64,000 nt of DNA from Candidatus Bathyarchaeota archaeon (GCA_005888745.1 VBBS01000033.1:1-64000); one strand, 5' to 3'. Shown: positions 1-8,554, numbered from the stretch's first letter. Notes: generated from the letters alone by a model not told the origin. Made by a program: numbers and translations.

Positions 1-2126
1 GTGATTATTATTGATCGTTGATAGGTTGCTGATTGCTGGGGCGACCCGCTGTCTCGAACAGTAAGGCTGATGGTAAATGTTCCACCGGCTGAATAGGTGT
101 TGGTTGTTGAGGGACCTGTTCCAGTCGACCCATTGCCGAAAGTCCAGTTAAAACTGTACGGCGTTGTTCCCCCCGTTGCAGATGCGGTGAAGGTGACTTG
201 TTGACCTACCGATGGTGATGAGGGGCTATAAGAGAAGCTAACCGTCAGCGGGGAGGGCGGAGGGGGAGTTATTGTTACAGTTTGTTGGGAGGTTGTTGTC
301 TGCTGAGGGGAGCCTTTGTCCTTGACCGTCAACGTCACGGTGAACGATCCCGGTGACCCATACGTATGGATTGTAGTCGAACCTGTTCCTGTCGAACCAT
401 CCGCGAAATTCCATGTGTAGGAGTACGGTGCTGTCCCGCCTGATGTGGTGCCGGTAAACGTTACTTGTTGTCCTGTTTCAGGAGATGATGGATTGTAGGT
501 GAAACTTGCGGTGAGAGTGGGTGGCGGGGGAGGTGGTGGAGGTGGGCTGGACACAGGGATTGTTTGTTGGGAAGATGTCGTCTGTTGGGGAGATCCGTTA
601 TCACTTGCCTTGAGGACAGTCGTGTAGGATCCACCACTGGGATAGCTGTGAGTCGTCGTGGAGCCGGTTGCAGTAGATCCGTCACCGAAACCCCAGTTGA
701 AGGTGTAGGGGGATGTTCCGCCGTTCGCATTGGCGGTGAATGTTATCTGTTGGCCAGCGGTCGGTGATTGTGGGCTATAGCCAAAACTGGTTGTCAAAGG
801 AGAAGGTGGTTGGGGAAGCGGGTTGGTTGCTGCGACTGAGTGCTGTGAGGTTGTTGTCTGTTTCGGCGACCCGTTGTCGTTGACGGTCAGGACTACTTTG
901 AAGCTTCCGTTTGAATGGTAGGTGTGGGTTGCACTATTTCCAGTTCCCGTTGAGCCATCACCGAAATCCCAGTTGAAGACGTATGGTGAAGTTCCACCCG
1001 TGGCGGAGCCTGTGAAGGTGATCTGTTGGTTCACCTGTGGTGAGGATGGAGTGTACGTGAAACTTGCTTGTAGAGGAGTCGGTGGTGTCGTGGTCGCGAA
1101 GAATTCGGTCATGGGAGTCGCAGACGAGTCGTTGGATCCCAGGTTGGCGAGCTTCCAGTTCTCTTCGATCGTGCGTGTGAACGAGTAATGGTTGTAGAGC
1201 TTGCTCGTGACAAAGCTAGTTTTGACTTCATGACCAGCCCAGACCGCGTAGACGCAGTCCTCGGAGCTACCGTTGAGTGGGCAGTAGCTGTTGCCCTCGT
1301 CAAAGACGAGGAACAGTGCAGAGCGTTTTGTCTTGAAAGTCTGGCTTCCTAGGATATTGGGAACGAGGCTGCTAAGGTAGTTGTCTCCCGTTGAAACAGA
1401 AGATGCACAGCCACCGGGATAGCCGTGCATGTTATCGCAGTTGTTCGGTGTAAGCCACATGAAGCTTGGCGCGGAAGCAGAGTTCAGATCATTGATCAAA
1501 GCGCAGTCTGTCGAGGGGCAGCTGCTCGGGTTTGCAAGGACAAGTTTGGAACATCGCGCGGTGTTGGAGGTTATGTCTTTGAAGAATAGAAACGGATTAT
1601 GTTCTGGAGTGTAGGGCTCGTTGTAGTTGGTGTCGCAACCACTAGCAACGGCCTGGTTTTCCATATACCCCTTCCATGATAGTCCGGCGGCTTCGAGGCG
1701 GTCTACGAGGTTTGTGTGTGAGGACGGTTGACATGGGTAGCGTACGCAACCGTACGTTCCACCGCCTAGGAGTGCAATGTAATCGGCTTGGCTAAAATGA
1801 GAGACTCCGAGATACCGGGTTCCTATTCCGTAGGTGTTTGCAAGCCCTGTTGTGTAGGGGTCTCCGTTTGAACTCGAGCACGGAGGCGGGTTTTGGGCGC
1901 AGATATCTTTCATGCCGTGGTCTTCCATGACGATAATTACGAGGTGGTCGAAGTATGTGCCGCTCACGTTTCCAGCGGCGCCAGCTTGGTTCACTATTTG
2001 CGACACACCCACGACGCCTAGAGTCACTGCTAGTATGATCAGTGTGATCGGGAGGATGTGAGCTGTAATCTTGTTCTTTGAAACCAGTCTCTTGATTCCT
2101 ACCATCTCTGGAAAGACCTCTCTCAT
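1..2126 (-). CDS. Secreted phosphoesterase (PF04185-type) with PKD repeats, partial at 3' end
   Basis: The reading frame is open on the minus strand from an ATG at 2126 (in-frame TGA six codons upstream; second ATG at 2105) to the window edge, so the C-terminus is missing. A membrane segment near residues 20-45 (TLIILAVTLGVVGV) acts as signal or anchor. The next roughly 300 residues resemble the phospholipase C/acid phosphatase family: LVIIVMEDHG (family ENRSFD position), ALFLVFDEG, and YNHYSFTRTIEENW close to the family end. Four PKD domains follow (about 1090 to 1), each with a GGTxPYxxNWxFG(D/N)GSTGTG core, joined by proline-rich linkers. I infer an extracellular, cell-bound phosphatase or phospholipase; the substrate is unknown. 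Confidence 0.85.
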   Translation of the reverse strand, partial: MREVFPEMVGIKRLVSKNKITAHILPITLIILAVTLGVVGVSQIVNQAGAAGNVSGTYFDHLVIIVMEDHGMKDICAQNPPPCSSSNGDPYTTGLANTYGIGTRYLGVSHFSQADYIALLGGGTYGCVRYPCQPSSHTNLVDRLEAAGLSWKGYMENQAVASGCDTNYNEPYTPEHNPFLFFKDITSNTARCSKLVLANPSSCPSTDCALINDLNSASAPSFMWLTPNNCDNMHGYPGGCASSVSTGDNYLSSLVPNILGSQTFKTKRSALFLVFDEGNSYCPLNGSSEDCVYAVWAGHEVKTSFVTSKLYNHYSFTRTIEENWKLANLGSNDSSATPMTEFFATTTPPTPLQASFTYTPSSPQVNQQITFTGSATGGTSPYVFNWDFGDGSTGTGNSATHTYHSNGSFKVVLTVNDNGSPKQTTTSQHSVAATNPLPQPPSPLTTSFGYSPQSPTAGQQITFTANANGGTSPYTFNWGFGDGSTATGSTTTHSYPSGGSYTTVLKASDNGSPQQTTSSQQTIPVSSPPPPPPPPPTLTASFTYNPSSPETGQQVTFTGTTSGGTAPYSYTWNFADGSTGTGSTTIHTYGSPGSFTVTLTVKDKGSPQQTTTSQQTVTITPPPPSPLTVSFSYSPSSPSVGQQVTFTASATGGTTPYSFNWTFGNGSTGTGPSTTNTYSAGGTFTISLTVRDSGSPQQSATYQRSIII

Positions 2127-2269
2127 AGGATATTTGAGGGGTCAGTCCACATAGTCGTAGAACTGACCACATCCGAACACTTTAGTCAAGTAGGAACTGT
2201 TTTTTGTGGGCAATTTTTTTTATCTCCTTTCTGGAGGAAGGTAGGGGTTAGTGGGCTGGTGGCCTGCTA

Positions 2270-2374
2270 CTATCGGCCCAGGAAGTAAGCTCCGATAAGA
2301 ATGATCATGAATAATATTGCAAGCGTTACGTATCCAGCGTACTTAGCGACTTCCGTTCCTAAGGGGCGTTCCAT
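2270..2374 (-). CDS. Small single-pass membrane protein, 34 aa
   Basis: A 34-codon frame starts at ATG 2374, preceded by GAGGAG about 8 nt upstream. It has a short polar N-terminus (MERPLGTEVAKYAGY) and one hydrophobic helix (VTLAILFMIILIGAYFL) ending in GR. The length suits a small membrane-complex subunit, but I do not recognise the family. It stands alone between the phosphoesterase and tRNA-Lys. Confidence 0.5.
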   Translation of the reverse strand: MERPLGTEVAKYAGYVTLAILFMIILIGAYFLGR

Positions 2375-2640
2375 TTACCGCTCCTCAGTCTAGACTGGGG
2401 CTGTGCGCTATTTGAGTGGAACGTCCACAGGTGGTGGAGATTGTGGGATTTTGTAACACTCGCTGAGCTTGACGAAGATATCGGGACGATTGAAGATCGG
2501 AAATTATGGGCGGTGGCTTCTCCAGGAGACAGATACCAGTTCTATAGGGCAGGATCCGATCATAGGAGACTCTTCAGGGGGGCACACGGCCGAGAAACTC
2601 ACCGAATCTTTTTCAACGCGACGTTCACGGAGTGCCAATA

Positions 2641-2782
2641 GGGCCCGTAGCTCAGCCAGATTCCGAAATGCGGATCCTGAAGAGGTAGAGCACCGGAAGA
2701 GTAACGTATGTGCTCTGGTGAGGCTTTTAGCCATCGGAGGGATACCCGGCTGTCCCGGGTTCAATTCCCGGCGGGCCCGCCA
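2641..2782 (+). tRNA. tRNA-Lys(UUU) with three introns, CCA encoded
   Basis: Acceptor strands GGGCCCG (2641-2647) and CGGGCCC (2772-2778) pair perfectly, followed by G73 and CCA. The T arm is CCGGG-TTCAATT-CCCGG. Removing three inserts gives a perfect 77-nt tRNA: 25 nt in the D loop (2660-2684), 26 nt between positions 30 and 31 (2697-2722) and 14 nt at the canonical 37/38 site (2730-2743). The anticodon stem becomes CCGGG/CCCGG with loop CTTTTAA and anticodon TTT at 2726-2728. Exact cut sites may shift by a base where ends repeat. Confidence 0.9.
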
Positions 2783-2815
2783 AGAACACGGGATTCGGTG
2801 ATCACGGTTTTTCTG

Positions 2816-3424
2816 CTATGCTGGTTTCGTGGGTAGTGGCGGGAGGCGAGGTTTCTCCGGGCCTTCGTAGCGGATCAGGTTCTTCGCTTCCAGAGTTTCC
2901 TGAAGCTTGTTTACTGCGATGTGCACTTGAATCTCTTTCTTGGCTCCGGTGCAGACAAGTTTGCCGCTTGCGAATACTAGGATCACTACTTTCGGTTCAT
3001 CCATTCTGTAGATGAGTCCAGGAAATTGTTCCGGCTCATACATGGTTTTCTTCAAACCATAAACCGCCTTTTCTAGGTCAATGTGGCCTCCCAGTCCGCA
3101 CGATGCAACAATGTTCTGTATCATTATTTCCGGCCTGCCCAGGATCACGATCCCATCTCTTTTCAGCTCGTCGACGACTTTCAACACTGCCTGGCGTGCT
3201 TGGCGTTCAGATTTTGCGCCAGTGCATACCATTTTTCCGGAGCTGAAAATCAGTGTCGCAGTTTTTGGCTTCTTCAATCGGTAGACTAAGCCCGGAAATT
3301 GTTCTGGCCGGTATTCGACTCCGGGAAAAACTCGGACTATTGCGTTGAGGTCTATTCTCTGCTTCAGCGTTGCAGAAGCAACAACGTTCTCGATATTGAT
3401 GAAAGCCCTGTTTTTATCGGACAA
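2816..3424 (-). CDS. tbp: TATA-box-binding protein
   Basis: This is the general transcription factor that binds the archaeal TATA box and recruits TFB and RNA polymerase. At 202 aa it has the two-fold TBP repeat (about residues 10-100 and 105-185), each with YRPEQFPGLVYR / YEPEQFPGLIYR and SSGKMVCTGAKS / ASGKLVCTGAKK. The C-terminal tail is proline-rich (PRLPPLPTKPA). The start is a TTG at 3424; a TATA-like TTTTAAAGG lies about 45 nt upstream. It is close to and codirectional with the Rieske gene but separated by 134 bp, so probably transcribed alone. TFB lies 31 kb away. Confidence 0.97.
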   Translation of the reverse strand: MSDKNRAFINIENVVASATLKQRIDLNAIVRVFPGVEYRPEQFPGLVYRLKKPKTATLIFSSGKMVCTGAKSERQARQAVLKVVDELKRDGIVILGRPEIMIQNIVASCGLGGHIDLEKAVYGLKKTMYEPEQFPGLIYRMDEPKVVILVFASGKLVCTGAKKEIQVHIAVNKLQETLEAKNLIRYEGPEKPRLPPLPTKPA

Positions 3425-3558
3425 ACCGTTTCAACACCCATGTTTTGGAGCCCAAAGTTGCCCGCCTTTAAAAGGAGGTCCCTTATATAGGGCGATTGGT
3501 GGTTTGGAAAATCTCTGTTTTCAGCCTGAAAGCATGCTCAAGATTCTTCCTGGCACAC

Positions 3559-3867
3559 TCAAGGAATTTCTACCATTACCGAGCCGTTCTGCTCCTTGAC
3601 CTTGTACGTTGTGACTTTCAAGGTTGGAATAACGGTAAATGAGCCGGTCCGAACGTCAAACTCCCAGCCATGCCAAGGGCAGGTGATAGTGGAACCGTTG
3701 AGATTCCCTTCACCCAGGGGTCCTCCCCTGTGTAGACAAACGTTCGCCAAGGCGAAGTACTCGTCTTTAACTCGAAATAGTGCAATGCTTCTTCCTTCGA
3801 CATTCACAACTCTGCCTGATCCCTCAGTGAGGTCACTTTTTTCTGCAATTTTGACGAACTTAGCCAA
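3559..3867 (-). CDS. Rieske-type [2Fe-2S] ferredoxin
   Basis: A 102-aa single-domain Rieske protein, presumably a soluble electron carrier. The two cluster motifs are complete: CLHRGGPLGEG (CxH) near residue 43 and CPWHGWEFD (CxxH) near residue 63, then the usual final strands. No membrane segment or oxygenase domain is fused, so it resembles the small NirD/biphenyl-dioxygenase-type ferredoxins rather than bc1 Rieske subunits. The start is a TTG at 3867. The electron partner is not evident from neighbours. Confidence 0.93.
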   Translation of the reverse strand: MAKFVKIAEKSDLTEGSGRVVNVEGRSIALFRVKDEYFALANVCLHRGGPLGEGNLNGSTITCPWHGWEFDVRTGSFTVIPTLKVTTYKVKEQNGSVMVEIP

Positions 3868-3885
3868 ACTGTGACCCCCCTTTTC

Positions 3886-4548
3886 TCAACCGATCCGGTG
3901 CTTCCCGCTGACTTCTATCATCTCTCGGGCTTCGGGTTCCGCAATTCTGGTTCGTGTGTAATTGGTCAGCCATTCTTCAAGGGCCCGAATCTGGACACTA
4001 TCCGTTTCAAGGCCCTCGAGCTCTTCTTTCGTTAGCCTCACGGTTTTGAGAATCACATCTTCTATGTGAGACGCATGGATCCTAGTGGGCGGTTTGGGAT
4101 AGATTTGTGAGAGGTACTCAAAATCCTCTTGAAGGTGTTCGATGAACAGTATTACGCTACTGGTGAGATGTGTGGTCTTAACATCTAGAACGTTGTTGTA
4201 AACACCGAGCAACATTTCCAGGTCAGATTGAGCCCCTTTCAATTTCTCGATGTGAAGAGAAAGGACATCCTTTGACAGGTTCTTCTTCTCTCCCACCGCC
4301 GATGTAATGTCGATCACCAACGTGATGAGAAAGGTGGTGAGGAAACCGACCCCGAGCTTGGATCTCAATCTCTCCTTCGCTAGCTTCTCAACCGGCTCGA
4401 GCTTTTTCCTGTCATGCCTCGCTACTACTCGGTCAACTATCAGATAGGTCACGGGAATCGTCACTGCGAGTCCGATCAGGGCTGAGATTAAGCTCAGGTC
4501 AATATCGTCAAGGGTTATTACCAAAGGCTGAACGATAGATCCAAGCAT
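3886..4548 (-). CDS. Membrane protein of unknown function with two N-terminal helices
   Basis: This 220-aa protein starts at ATG 4548. Hydrophobic segments lie at about residues 18-40 (LISALIGLAVTIPVTYLIV) and 68-85 (VGFLTTFLITLVIDIT), with a basic stretch between them. The remaining 130 residues are helical and charged (LHIEKLKGAQSDLEMLLGVY, TVRLTKEELEGLE) and probably cytoplasmic, perhaps coiled-coil. I do not recognise a family. It ends 19 bp before the Rieske start on the same strand and may be cotranscribed with it. Confidence 0.75.
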   Translation of the reverse strand: MLGSIVQPLVITLDDIDLSLISALIGLAVTIPVTYLIVDRVVARHDRKKLEPVEKLAKERLRSKLGVGFLTTFLITLVIDITSAVGEKKNLSKDVLSLHIEKLKGAQSDLEMLLGVYNNVLDVKTTHLTSSVILFIEHLQEDFEYLSQIYPKPPTRIHASHIEDVILKTVRLTKEELEGLETDSVQIRALEEWLTNYTRTRIAEPEAREMIEVSGKHRIG

Positions 4549-4652
4549 CGCTAACCGAAGCGTTTCCTAGGGTTTGCTCGTCCTAACAGGGTTTCTCCGT
4601 GTTCGCTGTTATTAGACAACGTTGGGACTTGCCTTCGCGTTAATAGATCGCG

Positions 4653-6383
4653 TCAGTGCTGCACCAGGACATCGTGTAGCTCTTTGGCGTAAGGTTCGAT
4701 TGTTTTGGGTCCAAAATCAAATGGTAGATCGGCTGCTTTGAATAATTCAGGCAACGGTTTCGATCCACCTAACGCGAGAGCCCGCTGGTAAGCTGAGATG
4801 GCTGCTCTTGAATCCTTGCGGTATCGTGTCCAAAGACCAAGCGCACCCATGAACGCAATTCCATACTCAATGTAGTAGAAGGGGACTTCGAACAGGTGTA
4901 GTTGTCGCTGCCACTGGGATCGAAGGGATTCCTCATGTCCGACCCAACTCTCTGCTCCGCCAAACCTTTTCCTGAGCCGGACCCATTGGTCTTGTCGATC
5001 CTCCCGGGAATGAATTGGGTTGGTGTAAATCCAGTGTTGGAAGGCGTCGATGGTCGCGATCCAAGCCAGCAGCTTGACGATCGAGGCTAGGTGTTCCCGT
5101 TTGGAGCGGGCAGCGTCTTCCTTGCTGTAGAATGTTCCTTCGAGATGCTCTCCTCCGATGATCTCCATTGCCTGGGAGGCCACTTCAGCAATTTCTAGGG
5201 GAACGTTCTCGCTTCTGTATTGGTAAGGGAATCGTTTGTCTCGCATTTCGAAGACGTGAAACGCGTGTCCTGATTCGTGTAACAAAGTCCACAAATCGCC
5301 ATCGCGTCCGACCGCGTTCATGAACACAAAGGGCAGTCGGATCTCTGACAGTTCCATGTTGTATCCGCCTGGCGCTTTGCCTTTCCTGCTGTCAAGATCT
5401 AAGAGATTCAGGCTTGCCATCCTTCTGAGTTTCGCGGCGAACTCGGGGTTGATCTTGTCAAACACCTTGACGCATCCCTGTACAAGCTCGGATGAGGTTT
5501 TGAACGGGCGAAGGGCGGGACGACCTTTGGGATCGACGGCGAGGTCCCAGGGCCGTAGCGGTTCAACTTTCAGTCCTTGGCGTCTTTCCTTGTCGAGTTC
5601 GTGAATCAGGGGGACGATGTGTTCTTCCACGGCTTCGTGGTAGCGGAAGCAATCCTCAGGGGTGTAGTCAAATCGTTCCTTCTTCCGGAAGATGTAGTCT
5701 CTGTAGTTGTCAAAGCCGGCGTTTTCCGCGATTCTTTGGCGCAGGGCAATGAGCTGGTCATAGATCTGGTTCAGGGTGTCTCTGTCTTTCTGTCTGCGAG
5801 ACTCGGTGAGGAGCCATGTTTTCTCCCGAACGTTGCGCTCTGGTTCTTCCAAGAACCGTCCCATTTGTTGCATTGTCCTCTCTTGGCCTTCGTAGAGGAC
5901 GGTCATCGCTCCTGTGGTTTTCTGAAATGATTGCGCGAGCTTTGTTTCTTCTTTTTCGAGTTCTACATTTTCTTCCCGGAAGAGGGCGACGTTGTTCTCC
6001 CTCTTCCTGTTGAGGACATAGTAATGTTCGAGGGGAAGGTTCTTTCGAGCGGGGGTGCCGAGATATTTCCGGTCGAGCTGGGAGAATCCTATTTTCGCTG
6101 CGGGTTCTACGTTTTCGATAAAGAGTAGGTAGTCTTTCTCGCGGGCAGGGTCATCGGTTTGACATGTCATTCTCGCGTATCGAATGGATTGTTCTTCTGC
6201 CAAGGCCGACGCGAGTTCGGACTCGTCTGTGAGCCATCTCTCAAGGTCGGATGCTGAATGAACAGTGCGATTTTGCAGGTTTTGAAACAACTCCTTCAGT
6301 CTGTTCAGATCCGTGAGATCTACGTTTGTGGGAAGAAACTGGCGAGGGTATTCACGAGGGAGATGAGAGTAGTCGAAGGACAA
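4653..6383 (-). CDS. M3 family oligoendopeptidase (PepF-like)
   Basis: This 576-aa zinc metallopeptidase should cleave short peptides in the cytoplasm. The M3 signature HESGH is at about residues 369-373 within LWTLLHESGHAFHVFEM, with the downstream glutamate in the SENVPLEIAEVASQAMEII block that completes zinc binding. Length and the helical N-terminal half match PepF/thimet-type enzymes. No signal peptide is seen. The start used is TTG at 6383 (MSFDYSHLP). It is flanked by intergenic DNA and appears monocistronic. Confidence 0.95.
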   Translation of the reverse strand: MSFDYSHLPREYPRQFLPTNVDLTDLNRLKELFQNLQNRTVHSASDLERWLTDESELASALAEEQSIRYARMTCQTDDPAREKDYLLFIENVEPAAKIGFSQLDRKYLGTPARKNLPLEHYYVLNRKRENNVALFREENVELEKEETKLAQSFQKTTGAMTVLYEGQERTMQQMGRFLEEPERNVREKTWLLTESRRQKDRDTLNQIYDQLIALRQRIAENAGFDNYRDYIFRKKERFDYTPEDCFRYHEAVEEHIVPLIHELDKERRQGLKVEPLRPWDLAVDPKGRPALRPFKTSSELVQGCVKVFDKINPEFAAKLRRMASLNLLDLDSRKGKAPGGYNMELSEIRLPFVFMNAVGRDGDLWTLLHESGHAFHVFEMRDKRFPYQYRSENVPLEIAEVASQAMEIIGGEHLEGTFYSKEDAARSKREHLASIVKLLAWIATIDAFQHWIYTNPIHSREDRQDQWVRLRKRFGGAESWVGHEESLRSQWQRQLHLFEVPFYYIEYGIAFMGALGLWTRYRKDSRAAISAYQRALALGGSKPLPELFKAADLPFDFGPKTIEPYAKELHDVLVQH

Positions 6384-6585
6384 AGTTCTTTCTAGTCCAG
6401 CGTCGTTGGTTCGAACCTAGGTTAACATAGTTTGTCTTATCGATCGTCCCGATCCGATCTGATGGTGGGCAGAAATGGGGTTGACCGCAACCAGCAACCA
6501 TCCTTTAAACCATGAGAAATAGCGTAGGAAAACGGGCGGATACTCAACGATAGTCAAACATCTTTCCGAAATTGTCCCGCAGAGA

Positions 6586-6870
6586 GTGGGCGATTTCAAA
6601 CGATGGTACCTGTCCAAGGCAGAACAGGGCCATCAACTCGCGATGAGATACGTGGAGCTCACCGGAATCGTCACTCCTCATACGCATGATGTCGAAGAGA
6701 CAATCTTCTACATCGAAGGCAAAGGGTCTGCACGCGTCGGCGAGAAAGAAGTCAAGGTAAAACCGGGAACTATGATTGTGATTCCGCCGGGAACGGTGCA
6801 CAGCTCCATTCGAGAAGGGTTCGAGGCCTTGCGCTATCTCGCGATTTTTGTCGGGAACCCAGACCTTTAG
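6586..6870 (+). CDS. Small cupin-domain protein
   Basis: A 94-aa single cupin barrel. Cupin motif 1 is visible as TPHTHDVEETIFYIEGKG (two histidines and a glutamate for metal binding) and motif 2 as GTMIVIPPGTVHS (third histidine). The start is GTG at 6586; no ATG lies between it and an in-frame TAG at 6520. A TATA-like CCTTTAAACC occurs at about 6501-6510. It ends one base before the ATG of the alpha/beta-hydrolase, so the two are cotranscribed. The substrate is unknown. Confidence 0.85.
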   Translation: MGDFKRWYLSKAEQGHQLAMRYVELTGIVTPHTHDVEETIFYIEGKGSARVGEKEVKVKPGTMIVIPPGTVHSSIREGFEALRYLAIFVGNPDL

Positions 6871-6871
6871 A

Positions 6872-7591
6872 ATGCCCGAGCCAGTCAGATCCTTGAGAGA
6901 AGCAGAAGACCAGCTCAAGATCGAGCAGTCAAAGATTGTTTCAGCAAAGGGCGATCCTTTCGGAATCGTTTATGCTTCTTTTCCCAACCCAGCGGAAGAT
7001 CGGGTGTGCCTGATCATCGCCCACGGTGCGGGAGGACCAATGTACTCGCCTTTCATCACCTATTTCCACAGAGGCCTTGCCCAGAAGGGATACCTGACTG
7101 TGAAGTTCAATTTTCCGTACATGGAGGCCCGGCGAAAAATCCCCGACAAGAGAGAGATCTTAGAGGCGAGCTATCGTCAAGTGATCGAGGCGGTCAAGAC
7201 CAGCAAATATCATCCCGAGCGTATTTTCGTAGGAGGCAAATCAATGGGAGGCCGTATCGCCTCTCAAGTCGTTGCATTAGGGTTGGATGTTGAGGGGTTG
7301 TTCTTCCTGGGCTATCCCCTGCACCGACCCGGCCAACCGGGAGTGCTCAGGGATGAGCACCTCTACCGGATTGAGAGGCCGATGCTCTTCATTTCCGGGA
7401 CTAAGGACCAGTTTGCGAGAAGGGAACTCCTTGATGGAGTGGTGTCGAAATTGGGCAACAGAGCGGAGATTCACTGGATAGAGGGTGGTGACCACAGTTT
7501 CAACACGCGTCAGGGAGAGGACGTTTTACTCAAGACCTACGACGAGGCACTGGGGACTCTCGACACATGGCTCATAACTCATGGCGTTTAG
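6872..7591 (+). CDS. Alpha/beta-hydrolase of the KANL3/TEX30-like family
   Basis: This 239-aa alpha/beta-hydrolase starts at ATG 6872, directly after the cupin stop; an in-frame TTG at 6848 would overlap that gene and is less likely. The oxyanion region is LIIAHGAGGPMYSP, the nucleophile elbow GGKSMGGR, and the acid/base residues probably sit in SGTKDQFA and GGDHSFN. This matches the small cytosolic hydrolases related to dienelactone hydrolase. The operon with a cupin suggests processing of a small organic metabolite, which is inference. Confidence 0.88.
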   Translation: MPEPVRSLREAEDQLKIEQSKIVSAKGDPFGIVYASFPNPAEDRVCLIIAHGAGGPMYSPFITYFHRGLAQKGYLTVKFNFPYMEARRKIPDKREILEASYRQVIEAVKTSKYHPERIFVGGKSMGGRIASQVVALGLDVEGLFFLGYPLHRPGQPGVLRDEHLYRIERPMLFISGTKDQFARRELLDGVVSKLGNRAEIHWIEGGDHSFNTRQGEDVLLKTYDEALGTLDTWLITHGV

Positions 7592-7616
7592 GCCCTCGAA
7601 GCGGTTGAATGTAGTC

Positions 7617-7623
7617 TTTAAAT
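7617..7623 (+). promoter_or_regulatory. TATA box of the 19-aa Cys-rich ORF
   Basis: TTTAAAT is centred about 31 nt before ATG 7651. That is the archaeal TATA-to-start distance expected for a leaderless mRNA. Confidence 0.5.
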
Positions 7624-7650
7624 CTTCGAACGGCCCGGTTCTCAATAGCC

Positions 7651-7710
7651 ATGTGTAGCACCTGTGGCTGTTCTTCCGAGCAGGAAGATAAGAGCGACGA
7701 GGAAGCCTAG
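7651..7710 (+). CDS. Tiny cysteine-rich protein, 19 aa
   Basis: The frame reads MCSTCGCSSEQEDKSDEEA and a TAG. Three cysteines in CxxCGC are followed by an acidic tail. A TATA box sits about 31 nt upstream, consistent with leaderless expression, and nothing else occupies this strand between 7592 and 7819. It could bind a metal or be a tagging peptide. I do not know the family, and the call rests on promoter spacing and composition. Confidence 0.45.
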   Translation: MCSTCGCSSEQEDKSDEEA

Positions 7711-7819
7711 CCCTTCGCCTGCCGGGGCATAAGTTTCCCAAACATCCATAGAAGGGGCTGCGAAGAAGCCTTTTCCATTTTTCAGCTCATCGCAGACGAG
7801 TCTCTGGTCTGATGCTAGT

Positions 7820-8203
7820 CTAGAAGATCTTCGGGAACCCGAAAAGCGCGCCCAGCGCTAACGCACCGAGAATAAACGTGAGAACCACACCGACAACCAC
7901 TGCCATTATGGCGACGCCGATCGCTCCAATCCAGCCGGTTTTGAAGTAGTGTTTGACAAGCAATAGGAAAATCACAAGCCCGAGGAGGACCCCTATTAGG
8001 CCTAGAAACGTAATCGAGGCCCCGACTAGGAACGTTCCCGTACCGGCGACGGCTAGTGCTTCTCCAAAGGTGACTCTCCGGCCGACCACGATCTCTCCGG
8101 CCAGCCAGAGCACAAACCCCACGACCAAGAGGTAGATAATGAAGAGAACGATAAACCCGAGGAGTGTGGCGCCAATACCGATGCTCGGGAATGCAGTGGC
8201 CAT
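7820..8203 (-). CDS. Four-helix membrane protein of unknown function
   Basis: This 127-aa protein is almost entirely hydrophobic, with four predicted helices at about residues 10-40, 48-72, 73-84 and 92-122, rich in G, V, L and I. A short polar loop (GEIVVGRRVTFGEAL) separates helices 1 and 2. ATG 8203 is the start. No family motif is recognised. It resembles the small archaeal multi-helix proteins of unknown role. Confidence 0.75.
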   Translation of the reverse strand: MATAFPSIGIGATLLGFIVLFIIYLLVVGFVLWLAGEIVVGRRVTFGEALAVAGTGTFLVGASITFLGLIGVLLGLVIFLLLVKHYFKTGWIGAIGVAIMAVVVGVVLTFILGALALGALFGFPKIF

Positions 8204-8342
8204 TACCGGTTACGACTTGGCGACCAAGCGCTGATCCTAGTTATCCTTGATGAAACTCCACCGCGTATCAGGCAGTAATCTCCGATCGTCCTCTCGTATC
8301 TTTGGGAAGGTTTAAGCTTGCCAGCTTTTCCGGGGTAGCTTT

Positions 8343-8517
8343 GCCCAGGACATGTTGCCGGGCTCGCGCCCTATTCCTGGAATATGGAGTGCGTTGAGGT
8401 AGTATAGCCCGGTCCGCGGCTTGCGGGAGCCGGCCGAGAGTATGCACGGCTGTCACCCGTGCGACACTCGAGTAATTCTCGAGCGCGTTGCGGGTTCGAA
8501 TCCCGCCCTGGGCGCCA
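8343..8517 (+). tRNA. tRNA-Asp(GUC) with three introns, CCA encoded
   Basis: Acceptor strands GCCCAGG (8343-8349) and CCTGGGC (8507-8513) pair, then G73 and CCA (8515-8517). The T arm is GCGGG-TTCGAAT-CCCGC. The anticodon arm is CACGG-CTGTCAC-CCGTG (8445-8461), anticodon GTC at 8452-8454. Three inserts remain: about 50 nt between the acceptor stem and position 8 (8350-8399), roughly 21-24 nt in the D loop (within 8406-8439) and about 23 nt in the variable region (within 8462-8489, containing a CTCGAG/CTCGAG hairpin). Removing them leaves a normal class I tRNA; exact cuts are uncertain by a few bases. Confidence 0.85.
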
Positions 8518-8554
8518 AACAGTCCAAAGGGAAAACCGATAGTAGAACGCTCTT

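Noticed and set aside
6395..6420. GGTTCGAACC palindrome resembling a tRNA T arm
   Set aside because: Flanking stems do not pair and no tRNA body is found on either strand.
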